In this document: piece by piece, positions 45,732 through 54,785 of the stretch
Layout: every line of letters starts with the position of its first letter
Numbering within the stretch: the stretch's first letter is position 1
Assembly: GCA_038131795.1 (NCBI GenBank)
Contig: JAYPQE010000003.1
Location: 868,001 to 932,000 of the forward strand
Source of the DNA: Eutrophobius brisbanensis
Lineage (GTDB): Bacteria; Pseudomonadota; Gammaproteobacteria; Eutrophobiales; Eutrophobiaceae
Length of the DNA: 64,000 nt
Direction: 5' to 3'
Program-made: the position numbers and the translations under genes
Notes under the pieces: model-generated
The model's database searches: none
Seen by the model: only the letters and a program-made list of their open reading frames with translations
What the model was told of the DNA's origin: nothing

Positions 45732-46889
45732 TTAATACGACCGTGGCAGACCCAGGACATGTTCGCCCAGGTAGGCAAGGATGAGGTTGGTGGAGATGGG
45801 GGCGATCTGGTACAGACGCGTCTCACGGAATTTTCGTTCAATATCGTATTCCTCTGCCAGGCCAAATCCGCCATGGGATTGCATACACATGTCTGCTGCC
45901 GCCCAGGATGCCTCTGATGCCAGCAGCTTGGCCATATTGGCCTCAGCACCGCAATCCTGTCCATCATCAAATAGCCTGATGGCCTTTTCCACCATCAGCT
46001 GTGCCGCCTGGGTCTGGGCATATGACCTTGCAATGGGAAACTGTATCCCCTGGTTCTGGCCGATGGGTCTGCCGAACACCTTGCGTTCACCCGCATAGTT
46101 TTTCGCTGTCTCAATAAACCACCTGGCATCACCTATACATTCAGAGGCAATCAGTATTCGCTCTGCGTTCATACCAGACAGGATGTATGAAAAACCCTTA
46201 CCCTCTTCACCGATACGGTTTTCTGCAGGCACAGGGACATTGTCAAAAAAGATCTCTGTAGTGGCATGGTTAAGCATGGTGCGAATTGGACGGATCTCCA
46301 TGCCATTCTGTTTTGCCTCATTGATATCAACAATAAATACCGACAGGCCATGGGTGCGTTTCTCAACCTGGTCGCGGGGCGTGGTCCTGGCCAGGAGTAA
46401 CATCAAATCTGAGTGTTCAGCGCGGGAGATCCAGACCTTCTGGCCATTAATGATATACCGACTACCATCCAGGACAGCAGTGGTGCTGATATTGGTGGTA
46501 TCGGTGCCGGCAGTGGGTTCGGTAACGCCGAAGGCCTGCAGGCGCATGTCACCACTGGCAATAGCGGGTAAAAACTGTTGTTTCTGTTCATCACTGCCGT
46601 GACGCAGGATAGTCCCCATGGTATACATCTGCGCGTGACAGGCCGCGGCATTGGCCCCTGCTTCATGGATGGACATGACAATTTCGGCAGCCACACTCAA
46701 TGGCAGGCCGCTGCCGCCATATTCCTCGGGGATCAGACAAGCCAGCAGGCCGGCATCCGTCAGTGCCTGAACAAACTCTGCGGGATATTGTTGCTCCCTG
46801 TCTTTCTCACGCCAGTATTGACCTGAGAAGTCCGAACAGATCTTCGCGACGGTATCGCGTACCTGTTGAATAATTTCATCGTGTTCCAT
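45732..46889 (-). CDS. Acyl-CoA dehydrogenase of the itaconate-type cluster
   Basis: A 385-residue flavoprotein of the acyl-CoA dehydrogenase fold. The central FAD and substrate motifs are AFGVTEPTAGTDTTNI and GQKVWISRAEH. RKVFGRPIGQNQGIQFPIA is the usual C-domain segment, and HGGFGLAEEYDIERKFRE precedes the active-site loop. Where many members have the catalytic Glu in YEGT, this one reads Y360-Q361 (YQIAPIST). The base may thus be elsewhere or the reaction different. A plausible substrate is a saturated C5 acid thioester such as methylsuccinyl-CoA. Electrons would go to ETF, encoded at 53040-54728. Confidence 0.85.
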   Translation of the reverse strand: MEHDEIIQQVRDTVAKICSDFSGQYWREKDREQQYPAEFVQALTDAGLLACLIPEEYGGSGLPLSVAAEIVMSIHEAGANAAACHAQMYTMGTILRHGSDEQKQQFLPAIASGDMRLQAFGVTEPTAGTDTTNISTTAVLDGSRYIINGQKVWISRAEHSDLMLLLARTTPRDQVEKRTHGLSVFIVDINEAKQNGMEIRPIRTMLNHATTEIFFDNVPVPAENRIGEEGKGFSYILSGMNAERILIASECIGDARWFIETAKNYAGERKVFGRPIGQNQGIQFPIARSYAQTQAAQLMVEKAIRLFDDGQDCGAEANMAKLLASEASWAAADMCMQSHGGFGLAEEYDIERKFRETRLYQIAPISTNLILAYLGEHVLGLPRSY

Positions 46890-46975
46890 ACTTTGTCTTC
46901 TTTTTTTAAGACTCCATTTTATCTGATATGAGATAGAAGTTATATCAAGTGCCGAGTGAAATATTACATAACAGC

Positions 46976-48631
46976 CTACATATTGGAATAATTTGGCCCC
47001 GAACCTCCCTCTGGCGGCGTCCAGGTAATATTCTGCGCCGGGTCCTTGATATCACAAACCTTGCAATGAATACAATTTTGCGCATTGATCTGAAACCGCT
47101 TGCCATTAGCGTCTTCTACAATTTCATAGACGGCCGCCGGGCAATAGCGTTGAGCCGGCTCATCATACTTCGGGAGATTTTCCGTTAAATGTATTTCCTC
47201 GTCAGTGAGCTTAAGGTGTACAGGCTGGTCTTCCTCATGCAAGGTATTTGTAAGATACACCGATGATGTCCGATCAAACGACAGGATGCTATCTGCCTTT
47301 GTATATTGCAGCGGTTGAAAATTATCTGCTGTTTGCAGATTTTCAAAATCTGCTTGTGTATCGCCTATTGTCACAGGTAACTTACCGGCAAACAGATTCT
47401 GATCAATAAAGTTATATGCCCCGCCAATCACTGTTCCAAACCGATGGATAGCGGCACCGAAGTTTCGGCTTTTATATAATTCATCATGTAACCAGCTTGA
47501 TTTCAGTTTTTCCGGGTAGGTGTTCAAGATTTCGGTATGAGAGTTGGAGGCATTCATCTGTTCATATACCGATTCAGCGGCGAGCATCCCGGATTTCATT
47601 GCCGTATGAACACCCTTGATTTTGGCAAAGTTCAATGTGCCGGCATCACAACCTATCAAAGCACCCCCCGGGAATACCAGATTGGGCAGGGAATAATAGC
47701 CCCCCTTGGTAATGGCGCGGGCACCATAGCCCACTCGTTTACCACCATCCAGTACACTCTTAACAAGGGGGTGCGCCTTGAAGCGCTGGAATTCTTCAAA
47801 GGGTGACAGGTAAGGATTGCGATAATTCAGGTCAACAATCAAACCCAGAGATACCAGGTTGTTTTCGAAGTGGTAAAGAAACGACCCTCCGGCACTTCTA
47901 TCACCTAACGGCCAACCGGCACCGTGAATCACGTAACCCGGCTTGTGCTGATCTAGATTGATTTCCCAGAGTTCCTTGAGGCCAATTGCAAAATGTTGCG
48001 GCTCGGACTTTGCATCCAGTTCATACTGCGCGATAAGTTGTTTACCCAGGTGCCCCCGACTGCCCTCTGCGAACAGTGTCTGTTTTGCCCGAAGTTCCAT
48101 ACCAGGCATAAACAGGCCCGGCTTTTCATCGCCATTACGATCACGTCCCTGATCACCGGTAATCACGCCTTGCACTATCCCCTGTTCAATGATTACGTCC
48201 TGGGCAGCAAATCCCGGATAGATCTCTACCCCAAGTGATTCCGCCTGCTCTGCCAACCATCGACACAGGTTGCCCAGGGAGACAATATAGTTACCAGCAT
48301 TATTCAATGATTCCGGCAATAACCAGTGGGGCCATTTGATTGCCGAGGTGTCATCTCGAAACAGGTAAAACTCATCAGCCGTGACTTTCACATTAACAGG
48401 CGCACCCATGGCCTGCCAATCAGGAAATAATTCATTCAGTGCCCTGGTCTCCAGTATGGCGCCGGAAATGATATGCGCGCCTATCTCGGCCCCCTTCTCT
48501 ATCAGGCAGACACTAATATCACCACCAGATTCATTCGCTAGTTGTTTCAACCGGCATGCCGCAGACAACCCTGCAGGCCCACCACCCACGATGAGTACAT
48601 CGTATTCCATTACTTCCCGTTCGATAGACAT
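46976..48631 (-). CDS. etfD: Electron transfer flavoprotein-ubiquinone oxidoreductase
   Basis: Passes electrons from reduced ETF to the quinone pool at the inner membrane. The 551-residue protein starts with a FAD Rossmann motif, YDVLIVGGGPAGLSAACRL. SLGNLCRWLAEQAESLGVEI and KGVHTAMKSGMLAAES follow. The C-terminal [4Fe-4S] cluster site is RYCPAAVYEI plus NCIHCKVCDIKDP. It diverges from the lyase gene and is followed 86 bases later by the acyl-CoA dehydrogenase gene, so it is probably first in the operon. Possession of this gene next to the dehydrogenase ties the pathway to respiration. Confidence 0.96.
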   Translation of the reverse strand: MSIEREVMEYDVLIVGGGPAGLSAACRLKQLANESGGDISVCLIEKGAEIGAHIISGAILETRALNELFPDWQAMGAPVNVKVTADEFYLFRDDTSAIKWPHWLLPESLNNAGNYIVSLGNLCRWLAEQAESLGVEIYPGFAAQDVIIEQGIVQGVITGDQGRDRNGDEKPGLFMPGMELRAKQTLFAEGSRGHLGKQLIAQYELDAKSEPQHFAIGLKELWEINLDQHKPGYVIHGAGWPLGDRSAGGSFLYHFENNLVSLGLIVDLNYRNPYLSPFEEFQRFKAHPLVKSVLDGGKRVGYGARAITKGGYYSLPNLVFPGGALIGCDAGTLNFAKIKGVHTAMKSGMLAAESVYEQMNASNSHTEILNTYPEKLKSSWLHDELYKSRNFGAAIHRFGTVIGGAYNFIDQNLFAGKLPVTIGDTQADFENLQTADNFQPLQYTKADSILSFDRTSSVYLTNTLHEEDQPVHLKLTDEEIHLTENLPKYDEPAQRYCPAAVYEIVEDANGKRFQINAQNCIHCKVCDIKDPAQNITWTPPEGGSGPNYSNM

Positions 48632-48719
48632 CTGTCAATTCTACCATCTGCTTTTGTGTTAATCCTCCCGCATCACTTTCTCCTTTACAACCCCCAATCC
48701 GTTTCTTTATGCTTTGAGG

Positions 48720-49577
48720 ATGACTAAACACAACAGCCCCAGACGCAGCCTGATATTTACCCCGGCGAACCGTCCTGCCTTGTTTGCCAAGGCAGTGACA
48801 TCCGGCGCAGACATGATCTGCATAGACCTTGAAGATGCCGTCGCTGATGATCAAAAGGAAGAAGCACGGACAGATGCCCTGAGTTTTTTATTACAGAACA
48901 GTGATAGCGGTCCTGAACGCATTGTCAGGATTAATCACCCGAACACACCAACAGGCAAAGATGATTTCAGTGCAGCCATAGATAAAAAGCATATTGCCGG
49001 GACAATCCTTGTGCCCAAGATTGAATCGGCAGAGGAAATTATAGACCTGCAAAAGCAAATCACTGAGAAAAAATCAGATCTTAAACTGGCCATTATGATT
49101 GAAACAATCCTGGGGGTGGAAAACTGTTTTGGGATACTCAACAAAAATCCGAATCTGGATTTTGTCATGTTCGGCGGCGCAGACCTGGCGGCCCAACTGG
49201 GTACAGCAGTTGCACCTGAACCCCTGGCCTATGGACGTGCAAGATTAATCTATGCGGCAAAACATGCCCATGTGGACGTACTGGACATGCCCTGTTTGAA
49301 TTTCAAGGATGAATATCAGGTCAAAGATGAAACATCTCAAGCAAAACGAATGGGTTTTACAGGTAAGGCAGTCATCCACCCAGCAAATATAAAAACAGTA
49401 AACAATAGCTTTACACCGAGTAAAGCAGAACTGGAACTGGCAAGGCGTTTTGTTGAGGCCTATGAAAACAGTACAACCGGTGTGGCCGTGGTGGATGGCA
49501 GACTGGTGGAAAAACCTGTCGTGCATGCCATGGAACTGGTCCTCGCCCGCGGCCGGGCGGCGGGATTCATATCCTGA
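48720..49577 (+). CDS. CitE-like CoA-ester lyase, likely (S)-citramalyl-CoA lyase
   Basis: A TIM-barrel HpcH/HpaI-family lyase of 285 residues. Conserved motifs are RRSLIFTPANRP, MICIDLEDAVADDQK, IVRINHPNTPTG with the CoA-binding arginine, LAIMIETILGVEN with the metal-binding Glu, and FGGADLAAQLG with the metal-binding Asp. Family members cleave malyl-CoA or citramalyl-CoA; the neighbours favour citramalyl-CoA to acetyl-CoA plus pyruvate. It is transcribed away from etfD with an 88-base gap. The start is ATG 48720; TTG 48714 lies two codons upstream. GAGG abuts the ATG, so the ribosome site is poor. Confidence 0.85.
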   Translation: MTKHNSPRRSLIFTPANRPALFAKAVTSGADMICIDLEDAVADDQKEEARTDALSFLLQNSDSGPERIVRINHPNTPTGKDDFSAAIDKKHIAGTILVPKIESAEEIIDLQKQITEKKSDLKLAIMIETILGVENCFGILNKNPNLDFVMFGGADLAAQLGTAVAPEPLAYGRARLIYAAKHAHVDVLDMPCLNFKDEYQVKDETSQAKRMGFTGKAVIHPANIKTVNNSFTPSKAELELARRFVEAYENSTTGVAVVDGRLVEKPVVHAMELVLARGRAAGFIS

Positions 49578-49582
49578 CCTAA

Positions 49583-50662
49583 TCAATATTCCCAGAATAT
49601 TCTCTGTAACTCCTCAACACCACGTGGCTGCGTCAATGCCACCGCGGCCAATATCCTCGCCTTCTGGGGATTAAGATCATGAGATACCACCCAGCGGTTT
49701 TCATCGTCTTTCTCTGATGCATTACGAATGACAAAACCACCTTGCATCACCCGTGAAGATCGAATGATATGAATTCCACTTTTACTGATATCTATCACCG
49801 TGGGCTTGATATGGGAGGTGACCGACCCATTTCCAGTACCGGCATGAACAATGGCAACGGCACCGTTTTGCTGGTGTTCGCGGTAGACACTGTCATCCAT
49901 ATTGCCGTGGGCATAGACCACCTGCACATTGGCCAGCTCATCAATGGAATCGATATTAAATTCTGAACCGCTACTGTGACGCTTAACCGGGGCGCGAAAC
50001 CAGTAGGCCTTACGTTCCACTACCATTCCCAGCGCCCCCCAGGGGCTGACAAAGGCATTGGTGCGGATATTGATACTCTTTGAGGCATCGCGCGCGGTAT
50101 GAATTTCGTCGTTTAATGTAATCAATACACCTTTGCCGCGACTTGATTCACTGGCTGCCAGGGCGACACCATTAAAGAGGTTCAATGCACCATCGGCAGA
50201 GATGGCCGTCCCCGGTCGCATGGCCCCCACCATGACAATGGGTTTGTCGGTATTGATCACGAGGTTGAGAAAGTAACCGGTCTCTTCCATAGTATCGGTG
50301 CCATGGGTCACCACGATACCATCCACTTCATCAGACTTGACCAGTTCAGACACCCGCCGGCCCAGTTGCATCAACCTCTCATTGGTATAGTCCTGTGATG
50401 GTATCTGGAAGACCTGTTCGCCACGGATATTCGCCAGTTCCACCAGTTCCGGTACAGCCTCAATCAGAGCATCCACACCCACAGTGGCCGGCTCATAACT
50501 GGCACTTGAGGTACTGGACTTACCTGAACCGGCAATAGTACCTCCCGTGGCCAGAATGACCACATTGGCCAGGTCGTCCTGTGCCTGCACTTTGTTAGAT
50601 ACAGACAAAAGGATACATACTAGGATTGTTAACAGTTTAAACCCTGGTATCATAATATTCAT
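49583..50662 (-). CDS. ansB: Type II (periplasmic) L-asparaginase
   Basis: Hydrolyses asparagine to aspartate and ammonia in the periplasm. The 359-residue protein carries a signal peptide ending KVQAQDD (about residue 27). The two catalytic threonine motifs are ILATGGTIAGSG and GIVVTHGTDTMEETGYFL; the latter also supplies the catalytic Asp. VGAMRPGTAISADGALNL and VYAHGNMDDS complete the type II pattern. Some members also act on glutamine. The gene ends five bases from the converging lyase gene and is not obviously tied to the C5 pathway. Confidence 0.93.
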   Translation of the reverse strand: MNIMIPGFKLLTILVCILLSVSNKVQAQDDLANVVILATGGTIAGSGKSSTSSASYEPATVGVDALIEAVPELVELANIRGEQVFQIPSQDYTNERLMQLGRRVSELVKSDEVDGIVVTHGTDTMEETGYFLNLVINTDKPIVMVGAMRPGTAISADGALNLFNGVALAASESSRGKGVLITLNDEIHTARDASKSINIRTNAFVSPWGALGMVVERKAYWFRAPVKRHSSGSEFNIDSIDELANVQVVYAHGNMDDSVYREHQQNGAVAIVHAGTGNGSVTSHIKPTVIDISKSGIHIIRSSRVMQGGFVIRNASEKDDENRWVVSHDLNPQKARILAAVALTQPRGVEELQRIFWEY

Positions 50663-50867
50663 AAGTCAGTATACCTTCGTAATTTCAGTTCTTTATAATA
50701 ACCTTCCCCAAGAGATATTGTGCTTACCTCCTAATCCGATTAATACTTGAGTATATATCATGGTTACTTATATAACTCTAAATTTACTTATTTTATACAC
50801 TATATTTATGTTGTGAATCCTACATTGAATGATGATGTTAACAATGAGACATCTTTAGGAAGTTGTC

Positions 50868-51221
50868 ATGTATAAAGTTAAAATTAGCACTTTCTTTAGT
50901 TTGATTAGCATCTTCTTTCTCAATTTGGCCTCTGCTGACTGTTGGGAAACACAATCGGAATATGAAATAACTCGAAACTGCGAAGTACGGATAATTTCCA
51001 TACAAAGCGATTCTGATTCTCTTGAAGATGAAGCGCATTGGCTGGATTACCTTCAAAACAGGCCTAGCTCTACCGCTGAACACCAGGCAGGCGTCTCGCC
51101 AAAAGCAAGAAAGATATTCCGGCCTGATGATATTTCTTCCCTTTACTGTGAGTTTAATGAAGATGGTTTGATAACTGAAGCCTATACCATACCCATCACC
51201 TGGGACGATGCCCAGCGATGA
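50868..51221 (+). CDS. Small exported protein of unknown function
   Basis: A 117-residue protein not recognised as any family. A signal peptide of about 23 residues (TFFSLISIFFLNLASAD) is followed by a mature chain with three cysteines (CWETQ, RNCEV, LYCEF). An acidic segment, SDSDSLEDEAHW, lies mid-chain. AGGAAG lies six bases before the ATG, which supports the start. It stands alone in the intergenic space between ansB and the TPR gene, with 238 bases of seemingly non-coding DNA after it. Confidence 0.6.
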   Translation: MYKVKISTFFSLISIFFLNLASADCWETQSEYEITRNCEVRIISIQSDSDSLEDEAHWLDYLQNRPSSTAEHQAGVSPKARKIFRPDDISSLYCEFNEDGLITEAYTIPITWDDAQR

Positions 51222-51459
51222 TATGTTTACCTTGGAAAACAGATGTTTAAAGTTGAAGATGGTTTACTGCCATCAAATGAATACCATTACTCATATATCA
51301 ATACCTGCAAATAGTTATGATAATCTACTGAATGGAGGTGATTATGCACTCCCCATTCAGCGTCAACCAATCAATGGGAAACAGCATATACAATTAACAT
51401 CCGGTTAGATTTGACTTAAAATTGGCCTATTATGTTTGAAATTCTTATCCGGAGAAACT

Positions 51460-53034
51460 ATGCAACGCATCCCTTTTAACATTCCTGGTGCTTTTGTCCT
51501 GTTTCTGATTCTCTCTTTTCCTGCCCTTGCCCAGGACGATTACCGTGCCCGCTATGGTCATGCCGACATGGAGATCAGTTGTGATATCAGTGCCCGGTCT
51601 GCATTTACCCGCGGGTTATTACAACTGCATTCTTTTGCGTGGGAGACGGCACGGCAGAGCTTTAAAGAGGCAGCAGAACTGGATAATGAATGTGCGATGG
51701 CGTACTGGGGAGTGGCTATGAGTTATTATGATGGCCTGCATGAACACCCCAGTGCAGAAGAAGTAAAACTTGCCAGACAGGCACTGCAACGTGCCCAGGC
51801 TGCAAACCATAAAGATATAAGGGAACAGGCATATATCAATGCCATAGGTGAAATATACAAAGGCTATCCCGATGTAGAAAGAGTGGTCCGTGACCGCAAC
51901 TACAACCAGGCCATGGCAAACATAACAAAGACCTACCCTAATGATGATGAAGCGGCCATCTTTCATGCCCTGTCCATGCTGGCACTGGCCCGTCGTGGTG
52001 AAGACGATGTATTGTTAATGCAGGCCGCAGAGATCCTCGAACCCATATTCCAGCGCCTGCCGGATCATCCGGGAATCGCCCATTATCTGATCCATGCCTA
52101 TGATGATTCCGGCAACCGCGAACTGGGTATCGATGCCGCGAAACGCTATGCAGGTATCGCTCCGTTGATGACCCATGCCCAGCATATGCCGGCGCATATC
52201 TTTGCCGGCATCGGCATGTGGAATGAAAGTAATGCATCCAATGCCGGGGCACTTGAGGCCGATCCCAACTACTACCATTCGCTGATGTACCTGGTCTACG
52301 GACATTTACAGATGGGTCAATGGTCGATGGCCAGGCAATTGACGGAAGAACTGACTGACCGCACCTATTCAGACCAGGGTGGGCGGTCGGAAAGACGCGG
52401 CCTGCACTCGGTCAATACCTGGTTGTTACTGGAAACCCGTGACTGGGAGGCCGCTGCCTCTGCCCCCATGCACTACGATGTAGGACTGGAAGCCGCTGAG
52501 ACACTTTATGTCCGTGGCATGGGGCTGGCGCGCACCGGCAATCCTCATGAGGCCATTAAGACCCTGGCCTCGTTAAATGATTTGTTAACAGAAATGACTG
52601 AACTTAACGATTCCGGCATCTCGGTGCGGACCGAATTGATCAGGATAATGGCCAAAGAGGTAGAGGCCGCCATCGCCATGGCCAATGAACAACATGAGAA
52701 GGCCATTACCGCCATGCAAGAGGCCACTGCCATCGAAGATGCCCCCGGTGTCAACCGCGCACCACCGGATTCGGGCACCGGCCTGCCCGCCCATGAAGTC
52801 TTCGGTGAAATTTTACTGGAACTTGGCAGTTATGATGAGGCCATAGAGCAATTTCAACTGGCCTTGAAGCGTACCCCAAACCGCCTGCATTCAATACTCG
52901 GTTTAGCAAGGTCTGCAGACCTGGCAGGAAATGGGGCATTGGCAAATCAACAATACAGAAAACTGGCGGAGCTGCTAAAAGACGCCGATACAGGGTTTGA
53001 GATCCTTGCCGAGGCCAGGGCCTACCTGCAATAG
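51460..53034 (+). CDS. Exported TPR-repeat protein
   Basis: A 524-residue protein with a signal peptide (LFLILSFPALA-QDD, about 1-25). Several tetratricopeptide repeats follow: FAWETARQSFKEAAELDNECAMAYWG near residue 55, then others around residues 165-300 and a last one at YDEAIEQFQLALKRTPNRLHS. HYLIHAYDD and HAQHMPAHIF are rich in histidine and conserved-looking. TPR proteins act as scaffolds; no enzyme domain is seen. The start at 51460 has GGAGAAA upstream and gives a perfect signal peptide; the upstream TTG 51436 is not needed. It converges on etfA. Confidence 0.8.
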   Translation: MQRIPFNIPGAFVLFLILSFPALAQDDYRARYGHADMEISCDISARSAFTRGLLQLHSFAWETARQSFKEAAELDNECAMAYWGVAMSYYDGLHEHPSAEEVKLARQALQRAQAANHKDIREQAYINAIGEIYKGYPDVERVVRDRNYNQAMANITKTYPNDDEAAIFHALSMLALARRGEDDVLLMQAAEILEPIFQRLPDHPGIAHYLIHAYDDSGNRELGIDAAKRYAGIAPLMTHAQHMPAHIFAGIGMWNESNASNAGALEADPNYYHSLMYLVYGHLQMGQWSMARQLTEELTDRTYSDQGGRSERRGLHSVNTWLLLETRDWEAAASAPMHYDVGLEAAETLYVRGMGLARTGNPHEAIKTLASLNDLLTEMTELNDSGISVRTELIRIMAKEVEAAIAMANEQHEKAITAMQEATAIEDAPGVNRAPPDSGTGLPAHEVFGEILLELGSYDEAIEQFQLALKRTPNRLHSILGLARSADLAGNGALANQQYRKLAELLKDADTGFEILAEARAYLQ

Positions 53035-53039
53035 AATAT

Positions 53040-53978
53040 TTACCCTCCCAGGGCCTCGGACAATTGGGGTAACGCCTGGAACAGATCTGCCACCAGGCCA
53101 TAATCTGCAATCTCAAAGATGGGGGCCTCGGGGTCTTTATTGATGGCAACAATGACCTTACTGTCTTTCATTCCTGCCAGGTGTTGAATGGCCCCTGATA
53201 TACCCACAGCGATATAGAGTTCAGGTGCCACTACCCTGCCGGTCTGGCCTACCTGGTGATCATTGGATATGTAGCCAGCATCAACAGCAGCACGGGATGC
53301 ACCAATGGCTGCGCCCAGTTTATCAGCAACTGTTTCCAGCAATTTAAAGTTTTCTGCATCACCCAGGCCACGCCCACCGGAAATCACGACGCGGGCAGTG
53401 GTCAGGTCCGGTCTGTCCGACTCGGTTACAATCTCCTCAACAAACTCCGAGATACCGGCCTTTGGAGATGGTGTAATAGCGATGATTTCTGCTGAACTGT
53501 TACCTACCTCGGCTGAGTCGAATGCGGTAGTGCGTACGGTTATAACTTTGATGGGTTCCTGGCTTTGTACTGTGGCCACTACATTACCGGCATAGGTTGG
53601 CCTGACAAAGGTGTCTGCAGATACAATGCCGGTAATATCCGATAACTGTGAGACATTCAGCAAAGCAGCCAACCTGGGCATAACATTTTTACCAAAGGTT
53701 GAAGACGGAGCCAGTATGTAGTGAGTGGTATCTGCAACCTGGTTTTTAATCAATGGTACCAGTTCTTCTGCAAGTTGATGTTGATAATGTTCTGCCTCGG
53801 CCAACCACACTCGGGTGACCCCATTAATGTCACTCGCCTGTTTAGCAACATTGTAACAACCCTGTCCTGCCACCAGTACTGTCACATCATCACCGACTTG
53901 CGTTGCCGCGGTAACGACAGGCAACACTGCCGGAGACAGGTTGTGATTATCATGTTCTGCAATAATTAATATACTCAC
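53040..53978 (-). CDS. etfA: Electron transfer flavoprotein alpha subunit
   Basis: FAD-binding subunit of ETF, 312 residues. The C-terminal FAD motif begins VVISGGRGLGDAENFKLLE, followed by AAVDAGYISNDHQVGQTGRVV and APELYIAVGISGAIQHLAGM, then AINKDPEAPIFEIADYGLVAD. All are highly conserved in EtfA. The start is GTG, directly abutting the etfB stop (TAAGTG), with AAGGGTG upstream. ETF would accept electrons from the acyl-CoA dehydrogenase in this region and hand them to EtfD. Confidence 0.96.
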   Translation of the reverse strand: MSILIIAEHDNHNLSPAVLPVVTAATQVGDDVTVLVAGQGCYNVAKQASDINGVTRVWLAEAEHYQHQLAEELVPLIKNQVADTTHYILAPSSTFGKNVMPRLAALLNVSQLSDITGIVSADTFVRPTYAGNVVATVQSQEPIKVITVRTTAFDSAEVGNSSAEIIAITPSPKAGISEFVEEIVTESDRPDLTTARVVISGGRGLGDAENFKLLETVADKLGAAIGASRAAVDAGYISNDHQVGQTGRVVAPELYIAVGISGAIQHLAGMKDSKVIVAINKDPEAPIFEIADYGLVADLFQALPQLSEALGG

Positions 53979-54728
53979 TTATATCACCCTTGCCTCATTG
54001 CGTAGTTTATTCACCAGCTCGGTCACAGATTCCAGCCTGACTCCCCCACTGCGTTTTGGAGGTTCCTCTTCCTTCAAGGTTTTGACCTGTGAGGCAATGT
54101 CAATTTCCAGTTCACTCACATTGATGTTATCGATGGGTTTCTTCCTTGCCTTCATGATATTCGGCAGACTAAGGTAACGGGGCTCATTTAACCTGAGATC
54201 CGTTGTGACCACTGCCGGCAAGGACAAAGCCAGGGTTTGTAATCCCATATCCACTTCACGTGTGACCTTTACCTTTTCACCTGCCAGTTCTATGTTTGAG
54301 GCAAAGGTCCCCTGGGGCCAACCCAGCAAGGCGGCCAGCATTTGTCCGGTTTGATTATTATCAGCATCAATGGATTGTTTGCCGGCAATCACCAGCTGAG
54401 GCGATTCCTGATTAACCACATATTGCAATAGCCTTGCGATCGCCAATGGTTGTAACGATTGGTCTGTCTCTATGAGTATGCCCCGGTCTGCCCCCATGGC
54501 CAGACCATGGCGCAGGATATCTTCACTGGCCTTTTGGCCAATAGTGACAACAATCACTTCCTCTGCTTTCCCGGCATCTTTCATCTGCATGGCGGCTTCA
54601 ATGGCAATTTCACAAAACGGGTTGATACCCATTTTGACATTATTTTGTTCCACACCAGTGCCATCCTGCCTGATTCTGACATGAACGTTTGCATCTATGG
54701 TACGTTTTACCGGCACCAGGATCTTCAT
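53979..54728 (-). CDS. etfB: Electron transfer flavoprotein beta subunit
   Basis: AMP-binding subunit of ETF, 249 residues as usual. It starts MKILVPVKRTIDANVHV. It contains NPFCEIAIEAAMQMKDAG and VIAGKQSIDADNNQTGQMLAALLGW, and the signature VTTDLRLNEPRYLSLPNIMKARKK. The last ten residues of the etfB gene run directly into the etfA start with no gap. The pair lies between the TPR gene (converging) and the MmgE/PrpD gene (diverging), about 4 kb from etfD. Confidence 0.96.
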   Translation of the reverse strand: MKILVPVKRTIDANVHVRIRQDGTGVEQNNVKMGINPFCEIAIEAAMQMKDAGKAEEVIVVTIGQKASEDILRHGLAMGADRGILIETDQSLQPLAIARLLQYVVNQESPQLVIAGKQSIDADNNQTGQMLAALLGWPQGTFASNIELAGEKVKVTREVDMGLQTLALSLPAVVTTDLRLNEPRYLSLPNIMKARKKPIDNINVSELEIDIASQVKTLKEEEPPKRSGGVRLESVTELVNKLRNEARVI

Positions 54729-54785
54729 TTACACCTCACAATTTGTCCCTATTTAATGTAGACTTTTTTACCCATAAAATTATTC

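Noticed and set aside
51208..51408. A 66-codon open frame overlapping the end of the small exported protein gene
   Set aside because: No ribosome site, no signal or domain, and an unnatural composition. It reads as non-coding DNA before the TPR gene.
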